64,000 nucleotides of DNA from Amaranthus tricolor (lineage: Eukaryota; Streptophyta; Magnoliopsida; Caryophyllales; Amaranthaceae): contig NC_080051.1 in NCBI RefSeq assembly GCF_026212465.1, positions 1,575,001-1,639,000 of the forward strand, given 5' to 3'. The notes under the pieces are model-generated. The model was given only the letters and a program-made list of their open reading frames with translations. It ran no database searches and was not told where the DNA came from. Below are positions 9,901-21,329 of the stretch, piece after piece (position 1 is the first letter of the stretch; every line of letters begins with the position of its first letter). Position numbers and translations under genes: made by a program.

Positions 9901-12900
9901 ATGATGAAGAATGAACAAGGATCAATGATCAATGACGAATGAACGATAAAGAATGAACCAGGATCAATGATCAATGAAGAATGAACGATGAAGAATGAAC
10001 AAGGATCAATGGTCAATGACGAATGAACGATGAAGAATGAACAAAGATCAATGATCAAAGAAGAATGAACGATGAAAAATGAACAAGGATCAATGATCAA
10101 TGAAGAATGAACGATGAAGAATGAACAAGGATTAATGGTCAATCACGAATGAACGATGAAGAATGAACAAGGATCAATGATCAATGAAGAATGAACGATG
10201 AAGAATGAACAAGGATCAATGATCAATGAAGAATGAACAAGGATCAATGATCAATGAAGAATGAACGATGAAGAATGAACAAGGATCAATGATCAATGAA
10301 GAATGAACGATGAAGAATGAACAAGGATCAATGCTCAATGACGAATGAACGATGAAGAATGAACAAGGATCATTGATCAATGAAGAATAAACGATTAAGA
10401 ATGAACAAGGATCAATGATCAATGAAGAATGAACGATGAAAAATGAACAAGGATCAATGATCAATGAAGAATGAACAAGGATCAATGATCAATAAAGAAT
10501 GAACGATGATAATGAACAAGGTTCAATGATCATCAATGACGAATGAATGATGAAGAATGAACAAAGATCAATGATCAATGAAGAATGAACGATGAAGAAT
10601 GAATAAGGATCAATGATCAATGAAGAATGAACGATGAAGAATGAACAAGCATCAATGATCAATGAAGATAGAACGATGAACAATGAACAAGGATCAATGA
10701 TCAATGACGAATGAACGATGAAGAAAGAACAAGGATCAATGATCAATGAAAAATGAACGATGAAGAATGAACAAGGATTAATGGTCAATGACGAATGAAC
10801 GATGAAGAATGAACAAGGATCAATGATCAATGAAGAATGAACGATGAAGAATAAACAAGGATTAATGGTCAATGACGAATGAACGATGAAGAATGAACAA
10901 GCATCAATGATCAATGAAGAATGAACGATGAAGAATGAACAAGGGTCAATGAAAAATGAAGAATGAACGATGAAGAATGAACAAGGATCAATGGTCAATG
11001 ATGAATGAACGATGAAGAATGAACAAGGATCAATGATCAATGAAGAATGAACGATGAAGAATGAACAAGGATCAATGATTAATGAAAAATGAACGATGAA
11101 GAATGAACAAGGAATAATGGTCAACGATGAATGAACGATGAAGAATGAACAAGGATCAATGATCAATGAAGAATGAACGATGAAGAATGAACAAGGATCA
11201 ATGATCAATGAAGAATGAACGATGAAGAATGAACAAGGATCAATGATCAATGAAGAATGAACAAGGATCAATGATCAATAAAGAATGAACGATGAAGAAT
11301 GAACAAGGATCAATGATCAATGAAGAATGAACGATTAAGAATGAACAAGGATCAATGATCAATGAAGAATGAACGATGAAGAATGAACAAGGATCAATGA
11401 TCAATGAAGAATGAACAAGGATCAATGATCAATAAAGAATGAACGATGAAGAATGAACAAGGATCAATGATCATCAATGACGAATGAACGATGAAGAATG
11501 AACAAAGATCAATGATCAATGAAGAATGAACGATGAAGAATGAACAAGGATCAATGATCAATGAAGAATGAACGATGAAGAATGAACAAGCATCAATGAT
11601 CAATGAAGATAGAACGATGAAGAATGAACAAGGATCAATGATCAATGACGAATGAACGATGAAGAAAGAACAAGGATCAATGTTCAATGAAGAATGAACG
11701 ATGAAGAATGAACAAGGATTAATGTTCAATGACGAATGAACGATGAAGAATGAACAAGGATCAATGATCAATGACGAATGAACGATGAAGAATGAACAAG
11801 GATCAATGATCAATGAAGAATGAATGATGAAGAATAAACAAGGATTAATGGTCAATGACGAATGAACGATGAAGAATGAACAAGCATCAATGATCAATGA
11901 AGAATGAACGATGAAGAATGAACAAGGATCAATGATCAATGAAGAATGAACGATGAAGAATGAACAAGGATCAATGGTCAATGACGAATGAACGATGAAG
12001 AGTGAACAAGGATCAATGATCAATGAAGAATGAACGATGAAGAATGAACAAGGATCAATGATTAATGAAAAATGAACGATGAAGAATGAACAAGGATTAA
12101 TGGTCAATGACGAATGAACGATGAAGAATGAACAAGGATCAATGATCAATGAAGAATGAACGATGAAGAATGAACAAGGATCAATGATCAATGAAGAATG
12201 AACGATGAAGAATGAACAAGGATCAATGATCAAAGGAGAATGAACAATGAGGAATGAACAACGATCAATGATCAATGAAGAATGAAAGATGAAGAACGAA
12301 CAAGGATCAATGGTCAATGACGAATGAACGATGAAGAATGAACAAGGATCAATGATCAATGAAGAATGAACGATTAAGAATGAACAAGGATCAATGATCA
12401 ATGAAGAATGAACGATGAAGAATGAACAAGGATCAATGATCAATGAAGAATGAACAAGGATCAATGATTAATAAAGAACGAACGATGAAGAATGAACAAG
12501 GATCAATGATCAATGACGAATGGACGATGAAGAATGAACAAAGATCAATGATCAATGAAGAATGAATGATGAAGAATTAACAAGGATCAATGATTAATGA
12601 AAAATGAACGATGAAGAATGAACAAGCATCAATGATCAATGAAGATAGAATGATGAAGAATGAACAAGGATCAATGATCAATGACGAATGAACGATGAAG
12701 AATGAACAAGGATCAATGGTCAATGACGAATGAACGATGAAGAATGAACAAAGATCAATGATCAAAGAAGAATGAACGATGAAAAATGAAAAAGGATCAA
12801 TGATCAATGAAGAATGAACGATAAAGAATGAACAAGGATTGATGGTCAATCACGAATGAACGATGAAGAATGAACAAGGATCAATGATCAATGAAGAATG

Positions 12901-13686
12901 AACGATGAAGAATGAACAAGGATCAATGATCAATGAAGAATGAACGATGAAGAATGAACAAGGATCAATGGTCAATGACGAATGAACGATGAAGAATGAA
13001 CAAGGATCATTGATCAATGAAGAATGAACGATTAAGAATGAACAAGGATCAATGATCAATGAAGAATGAACGATGAAAAATGAACAAGGATCAATGATCA
13101 ATGAAGAATGAACAAGGATCAATGATCAATAAAGAATGAACGATGAAGAATGAACAAGGATCAATGATCATCAATGACGAATGAATGATGAAGAATGAAC
13201 AAAGATCAATGATCAATGAAGAATGAACGATGAAGAATGAATAAGGATCAATGATCAATGAAGAATGAACGATGAAGAATGAACAAGCATCAATGATCAA
13301 TGAAGATAGAACGATGAAGAATGAACAAGGATCAATGATCAATGACGAATGAACGATGAAGAAAGAACAAGGATCAATGATCAATGAAGAATGAACGATG
13401 AAGAATGAACAAGGATTAATGGTCAATGACAAATGAACGATGAAGAATGAACAAGGATCAATGATCAATGACGAATGAACGATGAAGAATGAACAAGGAT
13501 CAATGATCAATGAAGAATGAACGATGAAGAATGAACAAGGATCAATGATCAATGAAGAATGAACAAGGATCAATGATCAATAAAGAATGAACGATGAAGA
13601 ATGAACAAGGATCAATGATCAATGACGAATGAACGATGAAGAATAAACAAAGATGAATGATCAATGAAGAATGAATGATGAAGAAT

Positions 13687-13691
13687 GAACA
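13687..13691. repeat. Target-site duplication GAACA, left, copy 2
   Basis: Abuts the TG at 13692. It is identical to the copy 1 duplication because the whole locus was duplicated. Confidence 0.93.
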
Positions 13692-14379
13692 TGATGTAAA
13701 TGCTAACTCAAGACTTCCTAAATGATTAAGGAAGGAGAAGGACAAAAGAAAAGAAAGAAGAAGTAATTTGGGCAGAATGTATATTTGAATGAAAATAGGA
13801 CAACCAAAGCACAAGAACAAACTCAATGCAATAGTATTTAGGCTAGAGACAAGACAAACTCAATCTCCCCTAGTTTAATACTCAAGAACACACTCAAAGT
13901 ATTAAAGAACTCTTGTTAACCTTGGACAAACACAAAGATAGGCAAGAAGAAAACACAAAGGTTGATTCATAAAACAAGTCTGAACTTTCATTCATGAATA
14001 GCTCTCTTTAAATAGAGTTACAACAGCAAAAGGAAGCTAAAAAGCAAGAGAAATTAAGGTGGGACGTCCAAGCATGGGGAACAAGCATTGGAACTCACAA
14101 AACAACATTAAATAGCCTCCAAAGCATGCATTAGGCTGATTTAAGTTGTTCCCTAAGCATGCAGTAGCTAATTAATCAGATTTAAGTGGTAAAAAGACTT
14201 TAAAAAACATAACTAAACTTGGACCTATCAAAGTGACGTCCAACCAATATATATATAGCTTCACTTAATCTTCAACCCAAGTTAGACATGTAACAAATTC
14301 AGATTTAAAAGGATTAAAACCAAGTACTTCAAGAACTAAAGCAATCGGCTCATGAGATAACGTATTTGATCTTGGATCA
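13692..14379 (-). repeat. 3' LTR (element sense), copy 2
   Basis: 688 bp, TG...CA, no visible difference from 1177-1864. Contains the last 37 gag-pol codons plus stop (14265-14379). Confidence 0.95.
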
Positions 14380-17300
14380 TTCTCTCCTTCTTTTGAAGAG
14401 TTTGTCCTCAAACTTGAATCATCCAAGTACGGTGACAAATCGCCCACATTAAAAGTAGCACTAACACCCATCAACTCATCAGGAAGTTCAATCTTGTATG
14501 CATTATCATTTACCCTCTCAAGTACTTTAAACGGACCATCAGAACGAGGCATGAGCTTGTTTTTGCGAAGCTTCGGAAATCTCTCTTTTCTCAAATGAAG
14601 CCAAACCAAATCCCCAGGGTTAAATATGCGTTGTTTCCTTTTTTTGTTTGCTCTCTCTTGGTATTTTTTAATCATCTCCTCAATTCTTTTCTTTACTTGC
14701 TCACAGGTTTTTTGAAAGGTTTCCACCCTCTTTTTTGCATCTTTTTCTACCATATTAGTTTTCAGCAAGGGAATCAAATCAACAGGCACAAATGGATTCA
14801 CTCCATACACTACTTCAAAAGGAGAACGAGAAGTAGTTAAAGAATGAGCCCTATTGTAAGCAAACTCCGCATGGGCTAGTTTCATGTCCCAATCTTTCTG
14901 CGTTTTGCTCACAAGACCACGTAACAAAGCACCCAAAGTTCTATTTGTCACCTCTGTTTGTCCATCAGTTTGGGGATGATGAGAGGTGCTAAATAGTAAC
15001 TTGGTACCAACCAACTTCCATAGGGTCCTCCAAAAGTGACTTAAAAACTTGGAGTCCCTATCCGAAACTATACTTCGAGGAATGCCATGTAGTTTGACAA
15101 TTTCCTTGAAGTACAATTCAGCCACTTTTACTGCATCATCTGTTTTATTACAAGCTACAAAATGAGCCATTTTGGAAAATCTATCTACCACCACCATAAT
15201 GCTATCTCTACCCCTTTGAGTCCGTGGTAGCCCAACAATGAAATCCATGCTAACACTTTCCCAAGGAGAATCTGGAACAGGTAATGGAGTATAAAGCCCT
15301 TTTGTGAAATGCCCTTTTGACTTTTGACATGTAGCACATCTCTCCACAACTAAAGTAACATCCCTGATCATCCTTGGCCAATAGAAATGCTCACCAAGAA
15401 TATCAAGAGTCTTTTGAATGCCAAAATGACCAGCCAATCCACCACTATGAACTTCTCTTACCAATAATTCACGAATGCCACTTTTAGGAACACACAACTT
15501 GTTACCTTTAAAAAGATAACCATCTTGATCAACGTAATCTTTCGATGGCTTTGGAAATTCATTAGCAAAATCAGGATCATCTTTGTAATACTCCTTGAGT
15601 TGTTCAAAACCCAAAACCTTAGCATCCACCATAGAAAGCAAGTATGCTCTTCGAGATAAAGCATCAGCTACAATATTACTTTTTCCATCTTTATATTTGG
15701 AGCTAAAGGTAAATGATTGAAGAAATTCTACCCACTTTGCATGTCTTTTATTAAGTTTTTGTTGCCCATTTATGAATTTTAAAGCTTCATGATCAGAATG
15801 AAGAACAAAGGGTTTTGGTCTAAGGTAATGAGACCAATGATCAAGAGCTCTAACGATGGCATAAAATTCACGATCATAAGTAGAGTAATTCAATTTAGCC
15901 TCACTTAACTTCTCACTAAAGAAACTTACTGGCTTCTTTTCTTGAATAAGGACAGCTCCTATTCCAACCCCACTTGCATCACACTCTACTTCAAACACGT
16001 TGTTAAAATCAGGGAGAACAAGTATAGGTGCATTGCAAAGCATGTATTTGACTTTATCAAAAGCCCTTTGAGCATTTTCAGTCCATTCAAATTCACCCTT
16101 TTTTGTTAACTCGGTAATGGGAGCCATAATAGAAGAGAAGTTTCTAATGAACCGCCTATAGAAAGAAGCAAGCCCATGAAAACTCCTTACCTCATGCACA
16201 TTGGTTGGAGCCAACCAAGACTTAACTGCCTTAACCTTTTCTGGATCTACTTGCACTCCTTCTCTAGTCACAATGTATCCCAAAAATGACACACTAGGGG
16301 TCATAAAAAAACACTTCTCAAGCTTTCCATACAACTTTACTTCCCTCAATTTTTCAAACAACCTCTTCAAATGCACCATATGGTCTTCATTGTTTTTACT
16401 ATACACTAGAATATCATCCAAGTAAACAACAACAAAATTATTAAGAAAAGGACGGAGAACCTCATTCATTAACCTCATGAAAGAACTTGGAGCATTGCAA
16501 AGCCCAAATGGCATCACTAACCACTCATATAACCCTTGTTTTGTTTTAAAAGCAGTTTTCCATTCATCCCCTTCCCTTATTCTCATTTGATGATAACCAC
16601 TCCTTAAATCTATTTTTGAAAAGACTAAGGCTCCACTTAATTCATCAAGCATATCTTGCAACCTAGGCATAGGAAAACGGTATTTGATGGTTATGTTATT
16701 TATGGATCTACTATCTACACACATTCTCCAAGTGCCATCTTTCTTAGGCACTAAAAGGGCAGGGACAGCACAAGGACTAAGACTTTCTCTCACGTAGCCC
16801 CTTTCAATCAACTCACTCACTTGCCTCTCAAGCTCTTTACTTTCCTCGGGGTTACATCTATAAGCAGCTTTATTTGGCAAAGGTGCTCCAGGAATCAAGT
16901 CAATGGCGTGCTCAATGCCTCTTATTGGTGGGAGGCCCTTGGGCAAGTCATTTGGAAATACATCTTTGTACTCTTCTAATAACTCATTTAAGGAAGATGA
17001 GTTATCACAAGAAGTACTAATCTGATCTTTGGTCCTTAGAACCAAAGCATAACCACCACCATATTCATCCACTATTTTTTCAAACTCATTACATGTTACA
17101 AGATAGTTGCTTTTGTCTTTTTCTTTCTTAGCAACTTTAGGGGGTAAGGGAATTAATTTGACTTTTCTACCATCTTTTTTTGTTACAATATACTCATTAC
17201 TTTTTCCTCTATGCTCCGAATTGTGATCAAATTGCCATGGTCTTCCAAGCAGCAAGTGACAAGCATCCATGGGAATTACATCGCACCATCTTTCATCTTC

Positions 17301-18659
17301 AAAGCCTCCAATAGAATAAGAAACCAAAGCTTGCTTCCTCACCCTTATTCCAGTGCTATCATTCAACCAATTCAACTTGTAAGGTTCTTCATGATCTCTA
17401 GTAGCTAACTTCAGCTTACTCACAACTTCAGATGATATTACATCAGTTTGTGCACCACTATCAACTATAACATTGCAAGTATTCTCTCCAATTTTGCATC
17501 TAGTATGAAACAAATTGTGGCGTTGCTTCAAATCAGCTTGTGGCTCACTAAATAGCACTTTTCGAACCACCATCATATTGTACTCATCTTCTGGTTGTAT
17601 TTCCTCCTCATAATCATCCTCCAAATCTTCCACTTCATTTGCCACAAAATTATACATTTTTTCCTCTTCATCCATAATAGCACACTGAGTAGATGTTAAA
17701 ACAGCCTTGCTAGGACATTCACTAGCAATATGTCCTCTTCCATGACATTTAAAACATTTCCTCCTTGTTGCAAGTTCACTAGGCGACACAACAGCCTTTT
17801 CTTTTGATTTTTCGCTTATAAAACTAGATGGGAAAGCCTTACTTTGAAAAGTACTCCCTTTTGAGTTGGAAGGAGTAAACTTCGAAGTACCTTTGTAAGG
17901 AAACTTAGGCTTTTCCTTCTCTTTCTCTTCCTTGGATTGTGCTTCATATTTCAAAGCCAATTTGCAAACATCACTAAAAGAAGCATAATGAGTAACTTCC
18001 ACTTTTCTACAAATATTTTTGGACAGCCCTTTAATGAAACGAGCAATTTTAAAGGCTTCCTTCTCTTGCAAATCACAAATCAAACATAGTTTTTCAAACT
18101 CTCTAATGTATTCTTCCACACTCATCTCATTTTCTTGTGAAAGATGTGTAAGTTTCAAGTATTGCTCCTGCTCATACTCCTTACTCACCCATTTATCCCT
18201 CATCTTTTTTTTAAATTTTTCCCAAGAGTCCATTTTATTTTTTCCTTCTCTTCTTCTATTTGCTTTAACATTTTCGTACCATAAGGCAGCAAGTTTAGTG
18301 AGTTTAAGAACAGCAAGCTTAAACTTCTTTTTATCATCATACTCCTTATATTCAAACACGGTTTCAATTTGCCTTAGCCAATCAAGAAATGATTCGCTAT
18401 CATGACCTCCATCAAATTCTGGAAGATCAATTCTAAGCCCCCTATCTTCATCAAAAGATTTATAATTATTTCCACTACTAGAATCCTCATTTTCAATCTC
18501 ACCAATTTTTCTTGTAGCTTTTAAAAGTATATCAGCCATAGCATCCATTCTTGTATCTTGCTTTTGTTTTTCAATCTCACGCTCTTCATTTTTTTTCTCC
18601 ATTCTTTCTAACCTCAAATTGATTGATCTCAATAGCTCAGCGAGGTTTTCTTCAGCCAT
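14265..18659 (-). CDS. Ty3/gypsy gag-pol polyprotein, copy 2 (1464 aa)
   Basis: Full-length duplicate of the copy 1 polyprotein with the same domain order and every catalytic motif: zinc knuckle C302-C315, protease DSGA 400-403, RT YLDD 746-749, RNase H D894/E931/D956, integrase HHCC and D1139/D1200/E1236. The only amino-acid difference I see is Thr258 in place of Ile258, in the basic linker between gag and the zinc knuckle, caused by G at 17887. Intact frames in both copies mean neither has decayed since duplication, or that conversion has kept them alike. The coding segment again overlaps the 3' LTR by 115 bp. Which copy is expressed cannot be told from sequence, since both have the same 5' LTR. 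Confidence 0.97.
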   Translation of the reverse strand: MAEENLAELLRSINLRLERMEKKNEEREIEKQKQDTRMDAMADILLKATRKIGEIENEDSSSGNNYKSFDEDRGLRIDLPEFDGGHDSESFLDWLRQIETVFEYKEYDDKKKFKLAVLKLTKLAALWYENVKANRRREGKNKMDSWEKFKKKMRDKWVSKEYEQEQYLKLTHLSQENEMSVEEYIREFEKLCLICDLQEKEAFKIARFIKGLSKNICRKVEVTHYASFSDVCKLALKYEAQSKEEKEKEKPKFPYKGTSKFTPSNSKGSTFQSKAFPSSFISEKSKEKAVVSPSELATRRKCFKCHGRGHIASECPSKAVLTSTQCAIMDEEEKMYNFVANEVEDLEDDYEEEIQPEDEYNMMVVRKVLFSEPQADLKQRHNLFHTRCKIGENTCNVIVDSGAQTDVISSEVVSKLKLATRDHEEPYKLNWLNDSTGIRVRKQALVSYSIGGFEDERWCDVIPMDACHLLLGRPWQFDHNSEHRGKSNEYIVTKKDGRKVKLIPLPPKVAKKEKDKSNYLVTCNEFEKIVDEYGGGYALVLRTKDQISTSCDNSSSLNELLEEYKDVFPNDLPKGLPPIRGIEHAIDLIPGAPLPNKAAYRCNPEESKELERQVSELIERGYVRESLSPCAVPALLVPKKDGTWRMCVDSRSINNITIKYRFPMPRLQDMLDELSGALVFSKIDLRSGYHQMRIREGDEWKTAFKTKQGLYEWLVMPFGLCNAPSSFMRLMNEVLRPFLNNFVVVYLDDILVYSKNNEDHMVHLKRLFEKLREVKLYGKLEKCFFMTPSVSFLGYIVTREGVQVDPEKVKAVKSWLAPTNVHEVRSFHGLASFYRRFIRNFSSIMAPITELTKKGEFEWTENAQRAFDKVKYMLCNAPILVLPDFNNVFEVECDASGVGIGAVLIQEKKPVSFFSEKLSEAKLNYSTYDREFYAIVRALDHWSHYLRPKPFVLHSDHEALKFINGQQKLNKRHAKWVEFLQSFTFSSKYKDGKSNIVADALSRRAYLLSMVDAKVLGFEQLKEYYKDDPDFANEFPKPSKDYVDQDGYLFKGNKLCVPKSGIRELLVREVHSGGLAGHFGIQKTLDILGEHFYWPRMIRDVTLVVERCATCQKSKGHFTKGLYTPLPVPDSPWESVSMDFIVGLPRTQRGRDSIMVVVDRFSKMAHFVACNKTDDAVKVAELYFKEIVKLHGIPRSIVSDRDSKFLSHFWRTLWKLVGTKLLFSTSHHPQTDGQTEVTNRTLGALLRGLVSKTQKDWDMKLAHAEFAYNRAHSLTTSRSPFEVVYGVNPFVPVDLIPLLKTNMVEKDAKKRVETFQKTCEQVKKRIEEMIKKYQERANKKRKQRIFNPGDLVWLHLRKERFPKLRKNKLMPRSDGPFKVLERVNDNAYKIELPDELMGVSATFNVGDLSPYLDDSSLRTNSSKEGENDPRSNTLSHEPIALVLEVLGFNPFKSEFVTCLTWVED
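14380..14394 (-). other. Polypurine tract, copy 2
   Basis: Same AAAAGAAGGAGAGAA in element sense, abutting the 3' LTR and lying inside the gag-pol frame. Confidence 0.92.
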
Positions 18660-18742
18660 AGTTTTTTTTTTTTTTTTGTGTTTATTTTGAATGAATTAAC
18701 ACTTTGAAACACTCTTTAAAATACCAAAGCTCTGATACCAAA
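18660..18742 (-). other. Short 5' leader with poly-A run, copy 2
   Basis: 83 bp between gag ATG and the 5' LTR. The T run on + is 16 bases (18662-18677), two fewer than in copy 1. This is the only visible length difference between the elements and is typical of homopolymer slippage or sequencing uncertainty. Confidence 0.8.
18729..18740 (-). other. Primer-binding site for tRNA-iMet, copy 2
   Basis: TGGTATCAGAGC in element sense, two bases inside the 5' LTR end, as in copy 1. Confidence 0.95.
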
Positions 18743-19430
18743 TGATGTAAATGCTAACTCAAGACTTCCTAAATGATTAAGGAAGGAGAAGGACAAAAGA
18801 AAAGAAAGAAGAAGTAATTTGGGCAGAATGTATATTTGAATGAAAATAGGACAACCAAAGCACAAGAACAAACTCAATGCAATAGTATTTAGGCTAGAGA
18901 CAAGACAAACTCAATCTCCCCTAGTTTAATACTCAAGAACACACTCAAAGTATTAAAGAACTCTTGTTAACCTTGGACAAACACAAAGATAGGCAAGAAG
19001 AAAACACAAAGGTTGATTCATAAAACAAGTCTGAACTTTCATTCATGAATAGCTCTCTTTAAATAGAGTTACAACAGCAAAAGGAAGCTAAAAAGCAAGA
19101 GAAATTAAGGTGGGACGTCCAAGCATGGGGAACAAGCATTGGAACTCACAAAACAACATTAAATAGCCTCCAAAGCATGCATTAGGCTGATTTAAGTTGT
19201 TCCCTAAGCATGCAGTAGCTAATTAATCAGATTTAAGTGGTAAAAAGACTTTAAAAAACATAACTAAACTTGGACCTATCAAAGTGACGTCCAACCAATA
19301 TATATGTAGCTTCACTTAATCTTCAACCCAAGTTAGACATGTAACAAATTCAGATTTAAAAGGATTAAAACCAAGTACTTCAAGAACTAAAGCAATCGGC
19401 TCATGAGATAACGTATTTGATCTTGGATCA
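18743..19430 (-). repeat. 5' LTR (element sense), copy 2
   Basis: 688 bp, no visible difference from 6230-6917, including its diagnostic G. It should carry the promoter (TATTTAAA by homology about 315 bp in from its left end). Confidence 0.95.
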
Positions 19431-19435
19431 GAACA
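19431..19435. repeat. Target-site duplication GAACA, right, copy 2
   Basis: Directly follows the terminal CA at 19430 and matches 13687-13691. Confidence 0.93.
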
Positions 19436-21329
19436 AGGAAGAATGAATGATGAAGAATGAACAAGCATCAATGATCAATGAAGATAGAACGATGAAGAAC
19501 GAAGAAGGATCAATGATCAATGACGAATGAACGATGAAGAATGAACAAGGATCAATGATCAATGAAGAATGAACGATGAAGAATGAACAAGGATAAATGA
19601 TCAATGATCAATGAAGAAAGAACGATGAAGAATGAACAAGGATTAATGGTCAATGACGAATGAACGATGAAGAATGAACAAGGATCAATGATCAATGAAG
19701 AATGAACGATGAAGAATGAACAAGGATCAATGATCAATGAAGAATGAACGATGAAGAATGAACAAGGATCAATGATCAATGAAGAATGACCGATGAAGAA
19801 AGAACAAGGATCAATGATCAATGAAGAATGAACGATGAAGAATGAACAAGGATCAATGATCAATGAAGAATGAACGATGAAGAATGAACAAGGATCAATG
19901 ATCCATGAAGAATGAACGATGAAGAATGAACAAGGATCAATGGTCAATGACGAATGAACGATGAAGAATGAACAAGGATCAATGATCAAAGAAGAATGAA
20001 CAATGAAGAATGAACAAGGATCAATGATCAATGAAGAATGAAAGATGAAGAATGAACAAGGATCAATGGTCAATGACGAATGAACGATGAAGAATGAACA
20101 AGGATCAATGATCAATGAAGAATGAACGATTAAGAATGAACAAGGATCAATGATCAATGAAGAATGAACGATGAAGAATGAACAAGGATCAATGATCAAT
20201 GAAGAATGAACAAGGATCAATGATTAATAAAGAACGAACGATGAAGAATGAACAAGGATCAATGATCAATGACGAATGAACGATGAAGAATGAACAAAGA
20301 TCAATGATCAATGAAGAATGAACGATGAAGAATTAACAAGGATCAATGATTAATGAAAAATGAACGATGAAGAATGAACAAGCATCAATGATCAATGAAG
20401 ATAGAATGATGAAGATTGAACAAGGATCAATGATCAATGACGAATGAACGATGAAGAATGAACAAGGATCAATGGTCAATGACGAATGAACGATGAAGAA
20501 TGAACAAAGATCAATGATCAAAGAAGAATGAACGATGAAAAATGAACAAGGATCAATGATCAATGAAGAATGAACGATAAAGAATGAACAAGGATTGATG
20601 GTCAATCACGAATGAACGATGAAGAATGAACAAGGATCAATGATCAATGAAGAATGAACGATGAAGAATGAACAAGGATCAATGATCAATGAAGAATGAA
20701 CGATGAAGAATGAACAAGGATCAATGGTCAATGACGAATGAACGATGAAGAATGAACAAGGATCATTGATCAATGAAGAATGAACGATTAAGAATGAACA
20801 AGGATCAATGATCAATGAAGAATGAACGATGAAAAATGAACAAGGATCAATGATCAATGAAGAATGAACAAGGATCAATGATCAATAAAGAATGAACGAT
20901 GAAGAATGAACAAGGATCAATAATCATCAATGACGAATGAATGATGAAGAATGAACAAAGATCAATGATCAATGAAGAATGAACGATGAAGAATGAATAA
21001 GGATCAATGATCAATGAAGAATGAACGATGAAGAATGAACAAGCATCAATGATCAATGAAGATAGAACGATGAAGAATGAACAAGGATCAATGATCAATG
21101 ACGAATGAACGATGAAGAAAGAACAAGGATCAATGATCAATGAAGAATGAACGATGAAGAATGAACAAGGATTAATGGTCAATGACGAATGAACGATGAA
21201 GAATGAACAAGGATCAATGATCAATGACGAATGAACGATGAAGAATGAACAAGGATCAATGATCAATGAAGAATGAACGATGAAGAATGAACAAGGATCA
21301 ATGATCAATGAAGAATGAACAAGGATCAA
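19431..21329 (+). repeat. 42-bp satellite: right half of A block then B block
   Basis: 19431-20220 is the remainder of the A block cut by the retrotransposon. 20333-21329 is a B block carrying GATGGTCAATCACG near 20597 and the ATCATCAATG 3-bp insertion near 20924. B-block copies recur near 335, 8093, 12850, 23444, 25239, 26264, 27177, 30771 and 39356. No gene is seen. Confidence 0.93.

Larger units (their letters stand above)
6918..13691 (+). repeat. 42-bp satellite array between the two retrotransposons
   Basis: 6.8 kb of monomers in the same orientation as 1-1176. It begins with the right half of the interrupted A block (GGAAGAATG near 6925; seven-base insertion GGATAAATGATC near 7079). 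It continues with B blocks repeated at a lag of 2008 bp (7820 to 9828) and then 2749 bp (9828 to 12577). A one-base deletion near 10509 (GATGATAATG) breaks the 7-bp register locally. From 12516 on it is the left flank of the second segmental copy. No gene is seen. Confidence 0.95.
13692..19430 (-). mobile_element. Full-length Ty3/gypsy LTR retrotransposon, copy 2 (5739 bp)
   Basis: Same structure and orientation as copy 1, two bases shorter because of the poly-T run. All replication signals and the complete gag-pol frame are intact. The left LTR again reads TATATATATA and the right LTR TATATATGTA at the same position as in copy 1. Two independent insertions would not share such a left/right difference, so this copy arose by segmental duplication. 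Confidence 0.97.
12516..21043. repeat. 12.5-kb-period segmental duplication, copy 2
   Basis: Second copy of 1-8530, containing the second retrotransposon. Visible differences are few: A5372 versus G17887 in gag, and an 18- versus 16-base T run. Both flanks keep the same satellite variants, so the unit of duplication was the whole locus, not the mobile element. Confidence 0.9.

Noticed and set aside
11394..12464. Long minus-strand open frames of 60-356 codons throughout the satellite (and plus-strand after 57 kb) as protein genes
   Set aside because: All are translations of the 42-bp monomer in its single stop-free frame. They begin and end wherever heptad indels shift register, have no unique sequence, and recur hundreds of times.
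6918..13691. An env-like or additional element gene outside gag-pol
   Set aside because: No non-satellite frame exists outside the LTR-to-LTR interval, and gag-pol fills nearly all of the internal region.
1177..19430. Two independent transposition events of the same family
   Set aside because: Shared target duplication, shared flanks and a shared left/right LTR difference require duplication of one inserted locus.
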